Shown here: piece by piece, positions 1 through 12,014 of the stretch
How positions within the stretch are numbered: position 1 is the stretch's first letter
How the letters are laid out: the number at the start of each line of letters is the position of its first letter
Origin: Orbilia blumenaviensis
Taxonomy: Eukaryota > Ascomycota > Orbiliomycetes > Orbiliales > Orbiliaceae
Assembly (NCBI GenBank): GCA_036872755.1
Contig: JAVHNS010000001.1
Location: 1,178,001-1,242,000, forward strand
Direction of reading: 5' to 3'
DNA length: 64,000 nucleotides
Program-made: the position numbers and the translations under genes
The notes under the pieces: generated by a model
Seen by the model: the letters and a program-made list of their open reading frames with translations, nothing else
Told to the model about the DNA's origin: nothing
Databases searched by the model: none

Positions 1-274
1 AGCCTCATCTTTAAGAGGCTCTGGTATAAGCTTAGATTTTTATATTCCTTGGAATGAAAGTTTTCTTTGTTGTCTCTTGGTCTACAGCCCAATCCGCGTG
101 GAGTAGCAAGCCAATATCAACCTTCTATGTAGACCTATTATCCCCTTCAACCAACCACCAATGCTCCCACTTGATGTTATCTCCCTCACAAAACCTCAAT
201 TTGTCACAGAATAGTCTGTGAAGAAAAGGTTCCTCTCCTCTATCAAGTACAAGATGAGACCGTCTTTGACTCGT
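1..274. other. 3' flank of the AIG1-like gene, no gene seen
   Basis: AT-rich sequence downstream of the minus-strand AIG1-like stop codon. It should hold that gene's 3' UTR and polyadenylation signals. No supportable coding region was found on either strand. Confidence 0.5.
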
Positions 275-2817
275 TCAAATCTTCTTCTTATCTTTGGGCA
301 TATACGGCTTCCCGGCTACCTCCACAACATCAACACCGTTCAAGATACCATACGCCCACTTAAGAACCAAAGTCATGATCGCCATTGTCGCGGCGCTGCC
401 TCCGAATAACATGGCCCTCTTCTGAGTATCCAGAAGTTCGAAGATCGGATACGGGTAAAACCCATTGTAACTATAACAATAGTTCACCCAGACCCAATAC
501 CCAACCGCAATGAAACTGGACAGCCCGAACGCCGGTAACGCCTTGATGGTCCAGGGTGGTGACAACAGTACCAGGTCCAGGAACATCAAAAGCGCCGGGA
601 ACAAGTGAAACATCAAGTCGGTCCAGAATTCAATGTGGATCTCTGGTGGGACTACAAGATGTCTGTCGATCTGTGGTGTAGCAGCTCCGGACAGAGCGCG
701 AGCGCGAGCTCACGCGGGAGAGCTCTATGTTAGCGAGTTCCTGATTCAGGCCAAATGTGCATTCCCGGGGCTAACCAAACGAAAAATTTTTGTGAACCTG
801 CGTTGCATTCGCAGACATGCATATGTATGAAATTCTCCAAATTGAAAAAGACAGCAAGGCAAGCTCTCTCCAGATGCAAGAGCAGGGGTAGCTCCAAAGG
901 AGCTAGGGGTGGGAGGGAGGAGAGCTAGAGCTTGAGCTTGAGCATCGAAACCGTTTTGAAAGCTCCGATGGACATCGCTACATGGAGCCTCGAATTCGAT
1001 GACAGATGTCATGTCATATCTGTCACGTCCGCCTGTCCGTCCGCCTATGCAGACTGCAAAGTCCTACACATGGATCATATGTGTGTATACCCACATCGTC
1101 GATTTCGATTTTAGGCTCGGGCAGCGAATGCATGTCGCATGTAACCCGTAGGATCATAGACGAAGGTGATATATAAACCTTAAACCGACAGCAGTGTTTC
1201 GCTATCCTGACTTATCCGCCTGCAGAGCCAAGGAGACTGTCTCGATAGGATCAAAAACATCGGATGACATTTGTCCCCTCCAGACTGTGGATGTGATATC
1301 GCATGAAGCCTGACATGCACCTCGAACGCTTGGACATGCCAGAACAGGAATAACGCCTGCCAACGGACAACGCATAGCTAGCCTCGAAACCTGGACAGCA
1401 GGCGACTCGACCGAGACGAAACTTCCAGTTACGAGCTGAACCTCTGCATAGATGGCATCTCTCAAAAGACACTTGTGTGAAAGAAGTATCGATTGACCCC
1501 AAAAATAAGAGCCTGCAGAGCTGCTAGCTCCTAAACAAGAATTTCCTTAAAAAATAGAAATTAGGACTCACCGATGATATACCCCAGTAGAGTAAAGAGA
1601 TCAAGATCTCCATAGGTGCACCACAGACCGAAAAGATATTCTTGTAAGCAAAGAGCTTAGGCGATAGTAGAATATCCGATAGTAAACCGAGTACAAATGT
1701 GATCATTGCGAGCGCCAGCCCAATGATAGCTTGGCCGAATATGCAGAACGCGAACCGATGGGAAAGTTTTCCCCACCGATGTCATTCATTGGATCATGTC
1801 AGCTTTGCAGTTCCCCACTTTCGAGGTAATTGGGGGGAAACATCGAGATGCATCTTCCTGAAAAAATTTTCACCATTTTTCTCGCCGCCGCGAAAATCGC
1901 GTTTATGCATGAAGGAGAGTAAGAGTATTTTTAAAAGAAAAACGAAAGGGCGAATACGTACTTAGGTACTGAAAATGCCATCCTGTGCTATCATTGATAT
2001 GCGTTGGAAAGTTCACCAGGTATCGAAAACACCTATGAGAAAAAAAAAGGACAGGGTCCACCCTCGTCAGCTTAACGTTCCAGAGCTCAAAAGTATCGCA
2101 AGTACTCTAAGCTCTCCCACTCTCGGGTATCCACTCGACTCGAGCCCGGGGGAAGCTCCGAAAATGCCAAGACCCGGAATGTTCAAGGTAAGTTGCATAA
2201 CCGCTCATTCAAATTTGTGAACGAATCATGACTAGCCAAGATATGGGTTTGAACAGAAACTTTTTTTCCCTTGTCGCGAATCTTGAGACCACTTCGATCG
2301 AATTCGATATGGTAGGCATGTAATGACAGATGACAATGTCGACACTGTACAGATGCCGCACAACGTACCCAACAAAGTTCGCGATACCTAGAATCTGTGC
2401 CACAGGTAACACAAAATTCCCAAAAACCCAAACATCAGCAACTCATCTCCACATGATCACTTCTAGTTGGCATCTTCAAAAGGCTTGAGACAGCCTCGCC
2501 AAGGCTCATCCCATTCCACAGAACCTTATACTTGCGTGACCGGAAAAGCATCCCGCCAGCAAATCAAAGGCCGAGGATCCGAACGGATATGGTCTCGGAT
2601 GAATGCATTATGAAAAAGCCATTTTGGGTGAAATAAAGAAGTGGTTTTAGAAGAGATGATATCACATAATACTAACATGTATAACTGCCGAAACAGTCCT
2701 TGACGGCGACTCCAGCCGCTGGAGTGGATGCCGTTCGATGATCGGTGTCATGGCGTTGGTCGCCGCTTGTCCCGCGTCCTTCACCTTCCCGCTCAATATT
2801 TCGCTCGTGGAGGCCAT
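275..2817 (-). CDS. AIG1/FAR-17a-like integral membrane protein, 5 exons
   Basis: Predicted 263-aa multi-spanning membrane protein of the FAR-17a/AIG1-like family. Animal members (AIG1, ADTRP) are membrane threonine hydrolases acting on fatty-acid esters of hydroxy fatty acids; the fungal role is less clear. Exons on the minus strand are 2817..2677, 2394..2369 (26 nt), 2032..1962, 1729..1572 and 670..275; they sum to 792 nt and stay in frame. Family marks are RHPLQRLESPS (residues about 31-41), GWHFQYLT (73-80), LLSDILLSPKLFAYKN, LLYWGIS, LVVPPEIHIEFW (137-148), FHLFPALL and SPPWT. By analogy with AIG1/ADTRP the catalytic residues would be Thr80 and His154; both are present. The start is the first ATG giving the conserved N-terminus. 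Introns of 282, 336, 232 and 901 nt are long for this genome. The microexon is inferred from splice sites, frame and fit to the family. Expression is unproven. Confidence 0.82.
2369..2394 (-). other. 26-nt microexon of the AIG1-like gene
   Basis: The segment encodes ILGIANFVG (the last codon is split), flanked on the minus strand by gcacag upstream and gtacgt downstream. It adds exactly the residues expected between the conserved VIH of exon 1 and CFRYLVNFP of exon 3. Its length (3n+2) restores the frame, because exon 3 starts with the last base of a codon. A cDNA would settle it. Confidence 0.78.
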
Positions 2818-5800
2818 CTCTACTTTGAATATCTTTTTTGTTTGTTGACTGGCTTGTGTCGTTTCAAAAGCTTCAGGGTATCTCGACTTCAAGCTTCTCT
2901 CTCGCGTAGTAATAGTCCTGAAAATATACTCCGTAGAGCAGGGTTCATAGAAGTTTATGCAACGAAAGAGATGAGGCGAAGGGTGATCCGGATCCACGAG
3001 GGTTCGGCGATAGGAAGCGGGGCGGGTATGATGTTTGTTTTCGGGTAATAACCTGAGGTTATGCGAAAGAGACTTCAGAGCTTTGATGCTGATAACTAAG
3101 CCTACTGAAGCAAACGCTGAAGCTGAAGTGTCGATGTTACGTACGTTACTATCAAAGCTAGGATAGCTTAATTAAACTTAGCATAACAAGTTTCGAGACG
3201 ACCACGAGTTACCCGCTAAGTTATGCCCAAGATGCCGGCAATAGCTTGTAATCCCAGTAAGAGGGAGGTTGGTTCTCCGTACCTTCCAGCCGCGTGATAG
3301 TGGTGAAGTTGTTGATTAGTAGTCAGAGGATATACTACGATATGATTCGATCTCTGTGGAGCTTGTGGTCGTCAATAAGCCAACAAAGCTGCAGATACCC
3401 AGATACGCGGGCTAGTAAATGATCCGGCTTCCGAGCAGAACAAAACACCTGAACAGAACGGGCGCTCGAGAGAAAGTAAAAAAAGGACACCGTTACCGAT
3501 CGGGTCAGCGTGGTATTCTACGGTCCGGCTGTGCTCGTCAGCAGTATCGATACCTAGTTAACGTCTCATACAGCTCAGCTCTTGGGATCGAATCACGTTG
3601 GGCGAAGCTAACGGTTTACAATTTAACGTTTTGGCGGATCCCGGCGCTGGCGAGACAATGAGAATCGTCATCGACAGCACGTTTCACAGGTGCCAAGACC
3701 CGGGTTACACAGCTGGACAGTCCACCACCCTCAACACTTAATTCTTTTGGATTTAAACTCTATAGCTATAGCTGAAAGTGTAGTACGTAGACCCTATACA
3801 GTATGGAGTATACAGGAACAACATCAATCCAAGGAAGGATACGTCTATATCACCGATTGCTATGCTCTCGATACAAGAAATTTAGCTAGTAACCAATAAA
3901 ACAAGGCTAGCTACCCTAGCGAGCGAGACGGACGGCTCGTTTCTCCTACTGTTTCTTCCCCTTGCGCCTCAGAAAATTCCTTAGTAATGCATACAGTACA
4001 ATGCATACTCCAGGAAAAACAAACCCGAGGAAATCAGACAAGAAAGGAAGGTCAACATCTGTAACAGCCGTTACAGCCCGTCCTGCGCATCATCATATCA
4101 TATCATATCTAATATACTCTTAACATGAAATGCTTAAGCCGGCCTCGATAGGTGTGTTTGAGCAATGCGGTCATACGATCATCTTCCTTCAGTCGTTCGA
4201 TATCTTTTGAGCCTATCGGAAAGGAGAAGTTTTCCGAGCTACCTTCGAATTCCAACTGCACCTGCATATTCTCGGATCCTTAAAGGTCTTCTGCAAATAA
4301 AGAGTGTCTATGCAAGGGACTAAGAACAAGCTGCTGCTACTTCCCCTCTAACTCAAGGCTACCACTTCCTTGTAGTCTAATCGATGTCTCAGATTTTTGT
4401 CTTAAATCATTTGTGCTCAAGAAATCAAGTCTAGATTGCTGATGTGGTTACCCTCAACACAGACCTCTTGTGATATCCAACAGATAAGCTCAAGGTGGAG
4501 AGACAACCTGTGTGGCGCTTCCGCCTAGGGCCTCCTAATTTCCGACCTTCACAAACACCATCCCGAGGACGATGTCACTAGAAATAGTTCTCGAAGGCCT
4601 AAAAACCCCAAGGGCAGGGTGTTCAAAATAGCATATTTCCATTTTTACTCATCGACGACGTTTCCAGTTATCTTTTTTTCCTTATGTCTGTATCATGTTT
4701 GTGGGGTAACTGCTCCCGCACCATCCCAGCCCGCGATCACGAGCTCAACGCCCTTCGGCATAAATCAGGCAGAGCTAAATTACCTATAATTTCGACATGC
4801 AGATTGTCGAACACCCTATTTTTCTTGTCCAGCATCTAAGACATCTGTATCAGATCGACTCGGATTCTTGAACTAAATTCGTAAAGAGAAAAAAGATATA
4901 GACATCACAACTTTTTATGAACTTTCCCAATATGCATCCCATACATCATCATCCCATCAATCAATCACTCGTCATTATTTGCATCTAGTGGGTCCCCGTC
5001 AGCCTCTCCGTTTCTTCACGGATCTTTTTTCCGTCTCCCATTTGCACGTCACCAAGAAATCCTCAACCACCACCACTCACGTAAACAAAAAAACAAAATT
5101 CCACAGGCTTCCCGCAGTATCCCAAATCCATTAATAACATGACAGCTCTTTCCCCCATGGGCCCACCACACGCGTACAAAGTAATTCGACATCATGGGGC
5201 CCGGCGCTAACACCACGGTCCACAGCGGGCCCATCACACCGTGCACGCTCACAAGAAATAACGATGCATTTGATAAGGAGAGACATATCCAGAGACATAT
5301 TCTTGGTATGTAGGCGAAGTGAGTACGAGACTTAATTGGCGTTTTGATATTGCATATCCTTTACCTGTAGCTAACGGCAAGGACGCCCCACGTAACCCAC
5401 GTTTGCGATCGTCCATATACTCGACTCGATGTCCCAATATGATATTCCAGGAACAGCTAATTATAATAGTATCATATTTCCTTTCGCAAATATATCTTCA
5501 ATGTAGCATGATACTATACTATCTTCTTGTTGCGGTTTGATCCCTACTTTCACCAGCTATTAATATCTCCGCGCATGAAATAAAATACCTACTGTAACGT
5601 GCGGTAATTGCGGATTAGGATCTGTAAAGGACCCCCCCCGTAGGAGCTAGTTCATAATCTGATACAAATAGTAGATTCCTCCAAAACTCCAAGATACGGA
5701 GTCACTGCGCCTTCATACGTCTCTTTCCCTCTTTGACTTCCCGGATTCAAAAGACAACGGGAATACCCATAGACCGTAGACCGGCTACTTCCCCGAAATA

Positions 5801-6407
5801 TAGATATCGATACCCCATGCGTGCATCATATCGCGGGCGGGATATTGATAGTATGCTAGTGTAACATTATCAAACATACTTTCCCATCCCCTTCCTCAGG
5901 CATCATATATTGGTTCCGACATCTCCAGCTTTCATCTTGGGCTTAGCCACAGACTTCACACCCAGGGATCCAGGCGGTGGGAACTTCGACCCGGGATGCC
6001 GCATTATTCTATCATCATGGGTGACCCCCGAATGACTTCCTCCCCAGAAATTATAACCAAGGGGGAAAGAAAGTGAGGGTAGCATTTTCACAATAGTGTA
6101 GTATAGTACAAAGTGCCCGATAAATTCCTTTCTATTCCTTCGATAATATATATATCCTGGGCCCCGTCCCCGCCCAGCCCAGGAATGGGAGGAGGTTGTG
6201 ATGATTTCCCTGGGTTCAACCTGGCCCACTTTTTTTTCCCATATGTCTCAATATAACTAATTTAGCGATAGAACATTTGGGGAAGCCAAAAAATCAGGTC
6301 CCCATTCCATTTTCCAGGTTCAAGGGCTCGTGCCGTCGGTAGCCTGAGCTGGCAGCTGCAGGAACGGCACGGTTTTTTTTGTCTATGTCATGAAGAGTTT
6401 TCCTTAA

Positions 6408-6443
6408 CCATGACCATGACCATGACCTTGACCTTGACCTTGA
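6408..6443. repeat. six-copy hexamer tandem repeat
   Basis: Three perfect CCATGA units are followed directly by three perfect CCTTGA units (36 nt). The block structure implies one substitution that was then amplified, as happens by replication slippage. No gene overlaps it. Confidence 0.9.
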
Positions 6444-7536
6444 TAGTGTACTGGTATCGTCTTTTTTGCGAGATATGCTCGCTTTTTTAGATATTATCCA
6501 CATATGGGGTTAGATAGCACTAGGCACAACTTTTCAAGATTAATAGAGAAGAAAAGAAAAAAAGCATCATGATCAGAACATTTATTCCTTAGGTGACCAT
6601 ATCAGGCAGGCAGGATTTCCCGTGCCTCGGTCGAGCAAAACGCCTCGAAAATTCGAAAATCCCGAACCAATCTTCGGCCTGGCCCCGTAGGTGGGAACCG
6701 AGCTTGTGCGACCTGGGCCTTGAAGAAAGCAAAAATTACTAAGATATTGTCTTCATGGGCTAGAATTTTCTGTAAAAGAAATTTAGTGAGAAACATGAAT
6801 TTTTTTTATCTCGGTAAGCTGGCGCACAGATTTACGGCACCCCCAAGAGTTCATGCACGTGCCTCACAGAATATGCTGTGCTGTGCCGACAATAATATGT
6901 AATACGTACGTACGTAAGTAAGTACGTAGGAAAGCGAAAAAAAAGGAAGAAGGCAGCCTCATTCTGAAACTGTCAATCACGGTACCATTTCGACCGCATT
7001 TCTCGGCAAGCAAGGCAAGCCATGTAATATCGGTGACCTTTAGAATCAAACACGTTAAGTTAACACCAGGATAGCAGTACTATCATTACATTGCATAGGT
7101 AGCAGGAAATAGCCACTGAGAAAGATCTTTAGTGAGAGACAGAAAATGGCGTAATATTTAGTGCTACTTCAACTATTTTCTTATGGATCAAGTCAGGTTA
7201 CAGACGTATGATGGGTGCCTTTAGATGAGTCTAGCTTTTTATTGGTGGTTCACGTTAAGAGAAAAATGGATTTTCGGTATATACAGCTTAGTTAATTTTG
7301 TGGATTTGGGGGAAACACATGCTTTTTTGTTTTTTTGTTTTTTTTCCTTTTGGGCTTTCCCTCCGACAGATTTTTTTATAACAAAAAGTGAAAACGGTAA
7401 CAGACTCCGCTACCCGAATGAATGAAGGAAACTTTTCGTGCCGGTCATAAACGTTCGTGGCTTCGTAAAGAATGTCGTATGAATCGGAGACAGATGATCC
7501 CGACTTATGGCGAGCTGCCAGAAAAGAAATAACATG

Positions 7537-7564
7537 AAAAAAAAAAAAAAAAAAAAAAAAAAAA
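7537..7564. repeat. A28 homopolymer tract
   Basis: An uninterrupted run of A on the plus strand in non-coding DNA about 500 bases downstream of the Zn2Cys6 stop codon. It could be a slippage tract or the trace of a retroposed poly(A) tail; no retroelement body was recognised next to it. Homopolymer length may contain sequencing error. Confidence 0.85.
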
Positions 7565-8071
7565 CGCGCCTAGCGAAAGGTCCAAAAGCAATGGGGAAAT
7601 ATATAGAACAAGGGTCCTCGAGATGCCCCCCAAATTCAACGCCCGTGGGGGCTGGGGACCAGAAACGGAGCTGAGAGAAATCGACCGGACTCCAATGAAT
7701 ATTTTTCACACAGTGAGACACATGAGCACCAGTAAGGAACGCAGGAAGAGACAGGTGAATGAGGTAAACTCTGGGATATTGTAATTTTTTTTGCTTCAGT
7801 AGTAAAGGTATTTGGTAACAAACAAAAAGGTATCAAGATTCTCAAAAACTCCATCCCACACAAGGAACATAAGAAATTGCCTCGTCTATGAAACCATGCC
7901 TATGAAAAAAACTAAAAAACTAAAAACTAAAAGTCGAGGTAACCAACCCAATGTCTCCAGGATGATACATGCCAGTAATACAAAAGCAAAAAAAAAAAAA
8001 AAAAAATGCAATGCACCGAAAAGAAAAGGTACTACTTGAAACCATAATGAGAAAAGACCTCGCCACAACTC

Positions 8072-10832
8072 CTAGCCAATGAACTCGCCGTTAATGAGAG
8101 ACTCCCAGCTGGACCCAGTCTCCCAAACCTTTTGCATGAGAACCCTCGCCCGTTGGAACTGATTCATCCCACTCTTCTCAATACCCAGAAGACGCTGTAA
8201 TATGTACTTGCGATGTTCCGCGGTGGTGCTTTCACACCCTGCAGTGAAGAGTGGGAATAGCGTGGCGTGCCCCACGTTACTCTGTTCGGGGATTGCATGC
8301 ATAGCCTCTATGATGCGCTGGATAGCATCTCGGACGCATTGATGTTCCCTTTTGTAATTGAGAACCCTGCGAAACAGATGGATCTGAGCTGCCCAATGGA
8401 AGGCATCATTCGAGGCAAGCATCTCCTTACTACTCCCATCGTCGGAGAGTATTCGATCATCATCGAATAATCCTGCTCCTTCCGATAGGGTCCAGGTTTG
8501 CTGTGTGTGTTTACAGCTACCCAGAGAGTGACGTCGAGACTCCTCGAGTTGTTCCCGAACCCGAAGGGCGTCGTGGTAGATTTGGCCTTCTGGTACCCAT
8601 TCTGAGTCATGGGCTGTGTAACCCATGTCCCCCATACCTTCAATGAAGTGCCGTTTCTCCTCGTCCGCTTGCCGCATCAGCTCACCTACTCGAGTGAGCA
8701 GGCCAATGTAGCGATTCGTAAAGCCAAAGAAACAGTCGACAGAAAAATCAGCCATCATGCCAAGTTCCTCCTCGTCGACTGTCCAGTATTGCCCTGCAAA
8801 AAGCGGGACTGTGTTGTTTTTGTTGTTGTTATTTCCCGAAAAACACCCCAAAATGTCAAGATACGCAAACCAACGAGACAAGAAGAAAGAAACCGGATCC
8901 CGTGAACGCATTTCCTTAGCGCCTCCGCGGGCTAAGATAATTTTCCGTGCCGCTTCAAGATGTACTTGCCAAGTTATACCCTCAGCGAAGGGATTTGGCG
9001 AAATGATTTCATAAGAACAGAGCATGATGGCGGTGGCGAGAGTTGCATTCGATTTTTGCTCTTCTTCATCGTTCAAGCTCTGATTTAAATGTCGATAGGC
9101 GTGATCTAAAAATCCACTAACAAGTTCCAAGGGCTCCGGCTGTTTGGCCTGGCGAGCTTGGTGACTTGCTGAATATGCAAGTAGCAGATTCAATAGGCCA
9201 TCATGGTTCATGGCCACTGAGGCACGGTCAGTTACTGGGAACTGTGTGCAGACGAAACTGGAAACCTACTTTGAGGTAGGACAGACTTGAAGGGGTTGCC
9301 ATTGCAATCATGAGGCACCAGCAGTGGAGCAGTTTCCGAGAGGAAATGCTGGAAGTATACTGTGCTCTGAGGGTTGCCTGCGAGTGTCTGTGGGAGCGGG
9401 TTGAGCTCCTTTGGCAATTGCAGATAGGCTGGGTGACCCTTGATGGTTGCATAACCATCCTTCGCGTCTAGTGTAGCACTGTGCAACTCCTCAACTGCAT
9501 CGGCTTCGGCGTCAACGATCCCAACCGTGAAGGGAGGGGAGTTATGGCTGTGTTGAGCGCCGTAGGCCTGGCTAGCGAAACTTGGATACTCCTGGGCGAA
9601 GTTTTCCACCGATCGTCTGTGGGACTTGTCAGAGGAGATGTATGGGTTTCCTCTGATGGTGTCCTGGTTGCTACCAAGGGTAGGTGGGGTGACCGGGCTA
9701 GCGTAGTAAAGCTGAGAGGAGAGGCTGGCAGCGGTGGTTGGTACGGAAGACGAAAGGCTTGGGACGGTTGTAGCCAGACCATTGCTATAGGTGAGCTCAG
9801 ATGGATGAGGAGGAGAAGAAGTATTAGAAGTAATAGAGATGGATCGCTGGCGACGGAAGGCTCCGAGATCAGTAAAGCTGCCATGAGGACTTGGTGGAAT
9901 GCTGTGGGAACCAGTAGGGCTTCCGATGGTCAAGTGGGTAAGGCTAGGAGTCGGCGAGGACATCTGATAGAAGTCATATCCGGATGAAGAAGAGAACATG
10001 CTCTCTTCAGACATATAGCTCAAATCACTGTCCGCCGTCGAAGCAGTAGAGGGGGTGAGTGGAGGACGCTCCGGGATTCCATCCAGGGTCCACAGGTAAG
10101 GGTGAAGGTGTTGATAGTTTCGTGGTGGGGAAGAAGAGCTGGCGAGGTGAAGAGGGGCCGGGATGGATGAATTGACCAGGGATGTTGGGGGCGAGGCCTC
10201 ACATACTGAAAAGACGTTCTGGTATGTAGCCAACCCTGCCTGGGAAGAGGTGCTTTTCCTGCTGGAAGAAGACTTGGTGGTGCAAGAAGACAACGTCGGT
10301 GAGGTCCTGGTCGAGCTGTGGGTAGCAAGCTCGAACTGGGCCGGCGACGGGAACTGTGGTTGGTTGTAGTTTGTGTTGAGGCTGAACTGGCCGGCACCAG
10401 GGATGTTCTGGCTGGCGTCGTCCAACTGGGCACCTTGCTCCAGCAGCTTCTTCTTGAGCGGTCGACCGCCCCACGACAGTCGGATCTTGTAGTCGCAGTC
10501 TTCTCCCAGGCGGGTACAGTTGCTACAGCGAGGTTTCATCTCGCAGCACTTGACCTTGCGGGCCTTGCAGTTCCTATATTCACAGACAAGAGCTGAAGTC
10601 AGTATACTTATCATCTATCTACCTATGTAGGTATAAAGTATATATTTTGAAAAAAATGATCATGGTGACAACAAATCTTAAGCACCAAGTACGCTAGCAG
10701 GTAGCTTAAAAACAAAGCAAAGCAAAGTAATAATAGCATGCTTATTATGAAAGGGAAGGGAAAAGAGACATACCAGCAGCCATTCCGGCTTCTCCGTCGG
10801 ATCTCGCGGCCAGCAACTGGAGCACGAGGCAT
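8072..10832 (-). CDS. Zn(II)2Cys6 fungal transcription factor, 3 exons
   Basis: Predicted 835-aa nuclear regulator. Exons 10832..10774, 10573..9270 and 9216..8072 on the minus strand sum to 2508 nt in frame. The first intron splits the zinc cluster: Cys19 lies in exon 1, and the junction rebuilds C-x2-C-x6-C-x6-C-x2-C-x6-C (Cys19, 22, 29, 36, 39, 46). It is followed by DYKIRLSWGGRPLKKK, a linker shared with fungal regulators annotated as acriflavine-sensitivity (acr-2)-like. Residues about 60-420 are Ser/Thr/Pro-rich and low in complexity. The C-terminal half (from GLLNLLLAYSASHQAR) resembles the Fungal_trans_2 regulatory region. An exon-2 donor written A|gtaggt and acceptor cctcag|TG rebuild a Met codon. 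Target genes cannot be inferred; no metabolic cluster lies beside it. Confidence 0.88.
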
Positions 10833-11187
10833 TTTGTGTGATTTGTTTTTTTGAAGAAACTTTGGTGATGTGTAGATGTAAGAGTGGATGTAGCTCTTTT
10901 CAAAGGAGCTACAAGTTTTTCTTTCCAAGCACCGAAAGGAAAAAAGGATGATGTGAAGCTGCTAGCTAGTGCAGTCTCGTAGTGGTGTGTCTGTTCTATC
11001 TGTCGGTGTGTGTGCGGTGTGTGTGTGTGAGTGTGTTGAAGTACAGCGAAATCCCTGTTTTCCCTAGCCGAAGCACGCTAATAAAGCAGAGCGAAGTGGA
11101 TTGGAAATAAACAGCGACGAAAGGAAAACAAAAAAAAATTGTTCCAACTTCAATATCTCAAATATATGTCGTCTGCTGGAGAATGTT

Positions 11188-11217
11188 GATAATGATAATG
11201 ATGGTGATGGTGATGAT
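11188..11217. repeat. GAT/GGT trinucleotide-type repeat
   Basis: A 30-nt run of GATAAT, GATGGT and GAT units upstream of the Zn2Cys6 gene (about 360 nt from its ATG). On the gene's sense strand it reads as ATC/ACC/ATT units. It may lie in the 5' leader. No coding role was seen. Confidence 0.8.
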
Positions 11218-11992
11218 ATATACTAATGTTCCAGATTGGAAGCAGAGGAAGAAGAAAAAAGAATAAGAAGGAAGGTGTCGATATAGTAAAGAGCAAGGAC
11301 CGTGCAGTACAGTGGGAGACAGCTAAGTTCTTATAGGTCTGAGATGTGATAGATATGTCAAGTCGCAGGGAATGCAGGCAGAGTGGACCGGCTAGCAAAT
11401 CAGAACAACTTATTTTTGGTCGAAGGAGAAGTAAAGTAACTCAAGAGCAGGACAACAGGAGCAAGGGAGACTCGACTGGGGGGCTCAGGATGAGAAACGG
11501 TGTGAGACAAAGAGGATTGGTCTGGTCCTTTGCCAATTGTTTCGAGAACGGGTGGACGATATATGCAGAGAGAGGCTCTGAAGCTAAAAGCAACTCCGAG
11601 ATCTGTTTATGGAAGGAGGTAGAGAGTGAGGTTCGAGATGCTGTTGGTTTTATATTGGAATCCTGGTATCAGGGCTGGTTTGACCTGAGTGATGAATGAG
11701 AAGTGCCGGAGTTGATGCGGACGAAGCGTCGTATAAGTACTCTGAGATCCAATTTTCATGCAGTCTATAAACACACCTGAGATGCTGCACACTACCTGCT
11801 AGTACTCTGGTACTATACTTCGTAGCTCATTGCCCGCCGAGTGAACGGACACCGCTCCAATGTTACAAAGGTCAAAGGAAAGAAGAAAACATGCACTTGG
11901 GTTTGGCAAAAAAAACCAATATCATAAACCGACCATGATTTTAACGAGGGTCTACCACTAAGCCCAATTAACGATAGGACCAGACAGATCCC

Positions 11993-12014
11993 AAAAAAAA
12001 AAAAAAAAAAAAAA
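11993..12014. repeat. A22 homopolymer tract
   Basis: Uninterrupted A run in non-coding sequence, followed by GGAAAAGGAAAAAG. On the minus strand this is a CT-rich tract upstream of the Zn2Cys6 factor. Confidence 0.85.

Larger units (their letters stand above)
2818..8071. other. 5.2-kb intergenic stretch, no gene supported
   Basis: Between the AIG1-like start and the stop of the Zn2Cys6 factor. Only short open frames without recognisable domains or plausible splice chains were seen. It contains several simple repeats (TATCA units near 4090-4110, a hexamer array at 6408-6443, GTAC/GTAA units near 6903-6928, and an A28 tract at 7537-7564). No transposase, reverse transcriptase or tRNA was recognised. 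Part of the right end should be the 3' UTR of the regulator. Confidence 0.5.

Noticed and set aside
9481..9987. 168-codon plus-strand open frame
   Set aside because: Antisense to the low-complexity middle of the Zn2Cys6 gene; no independent support.
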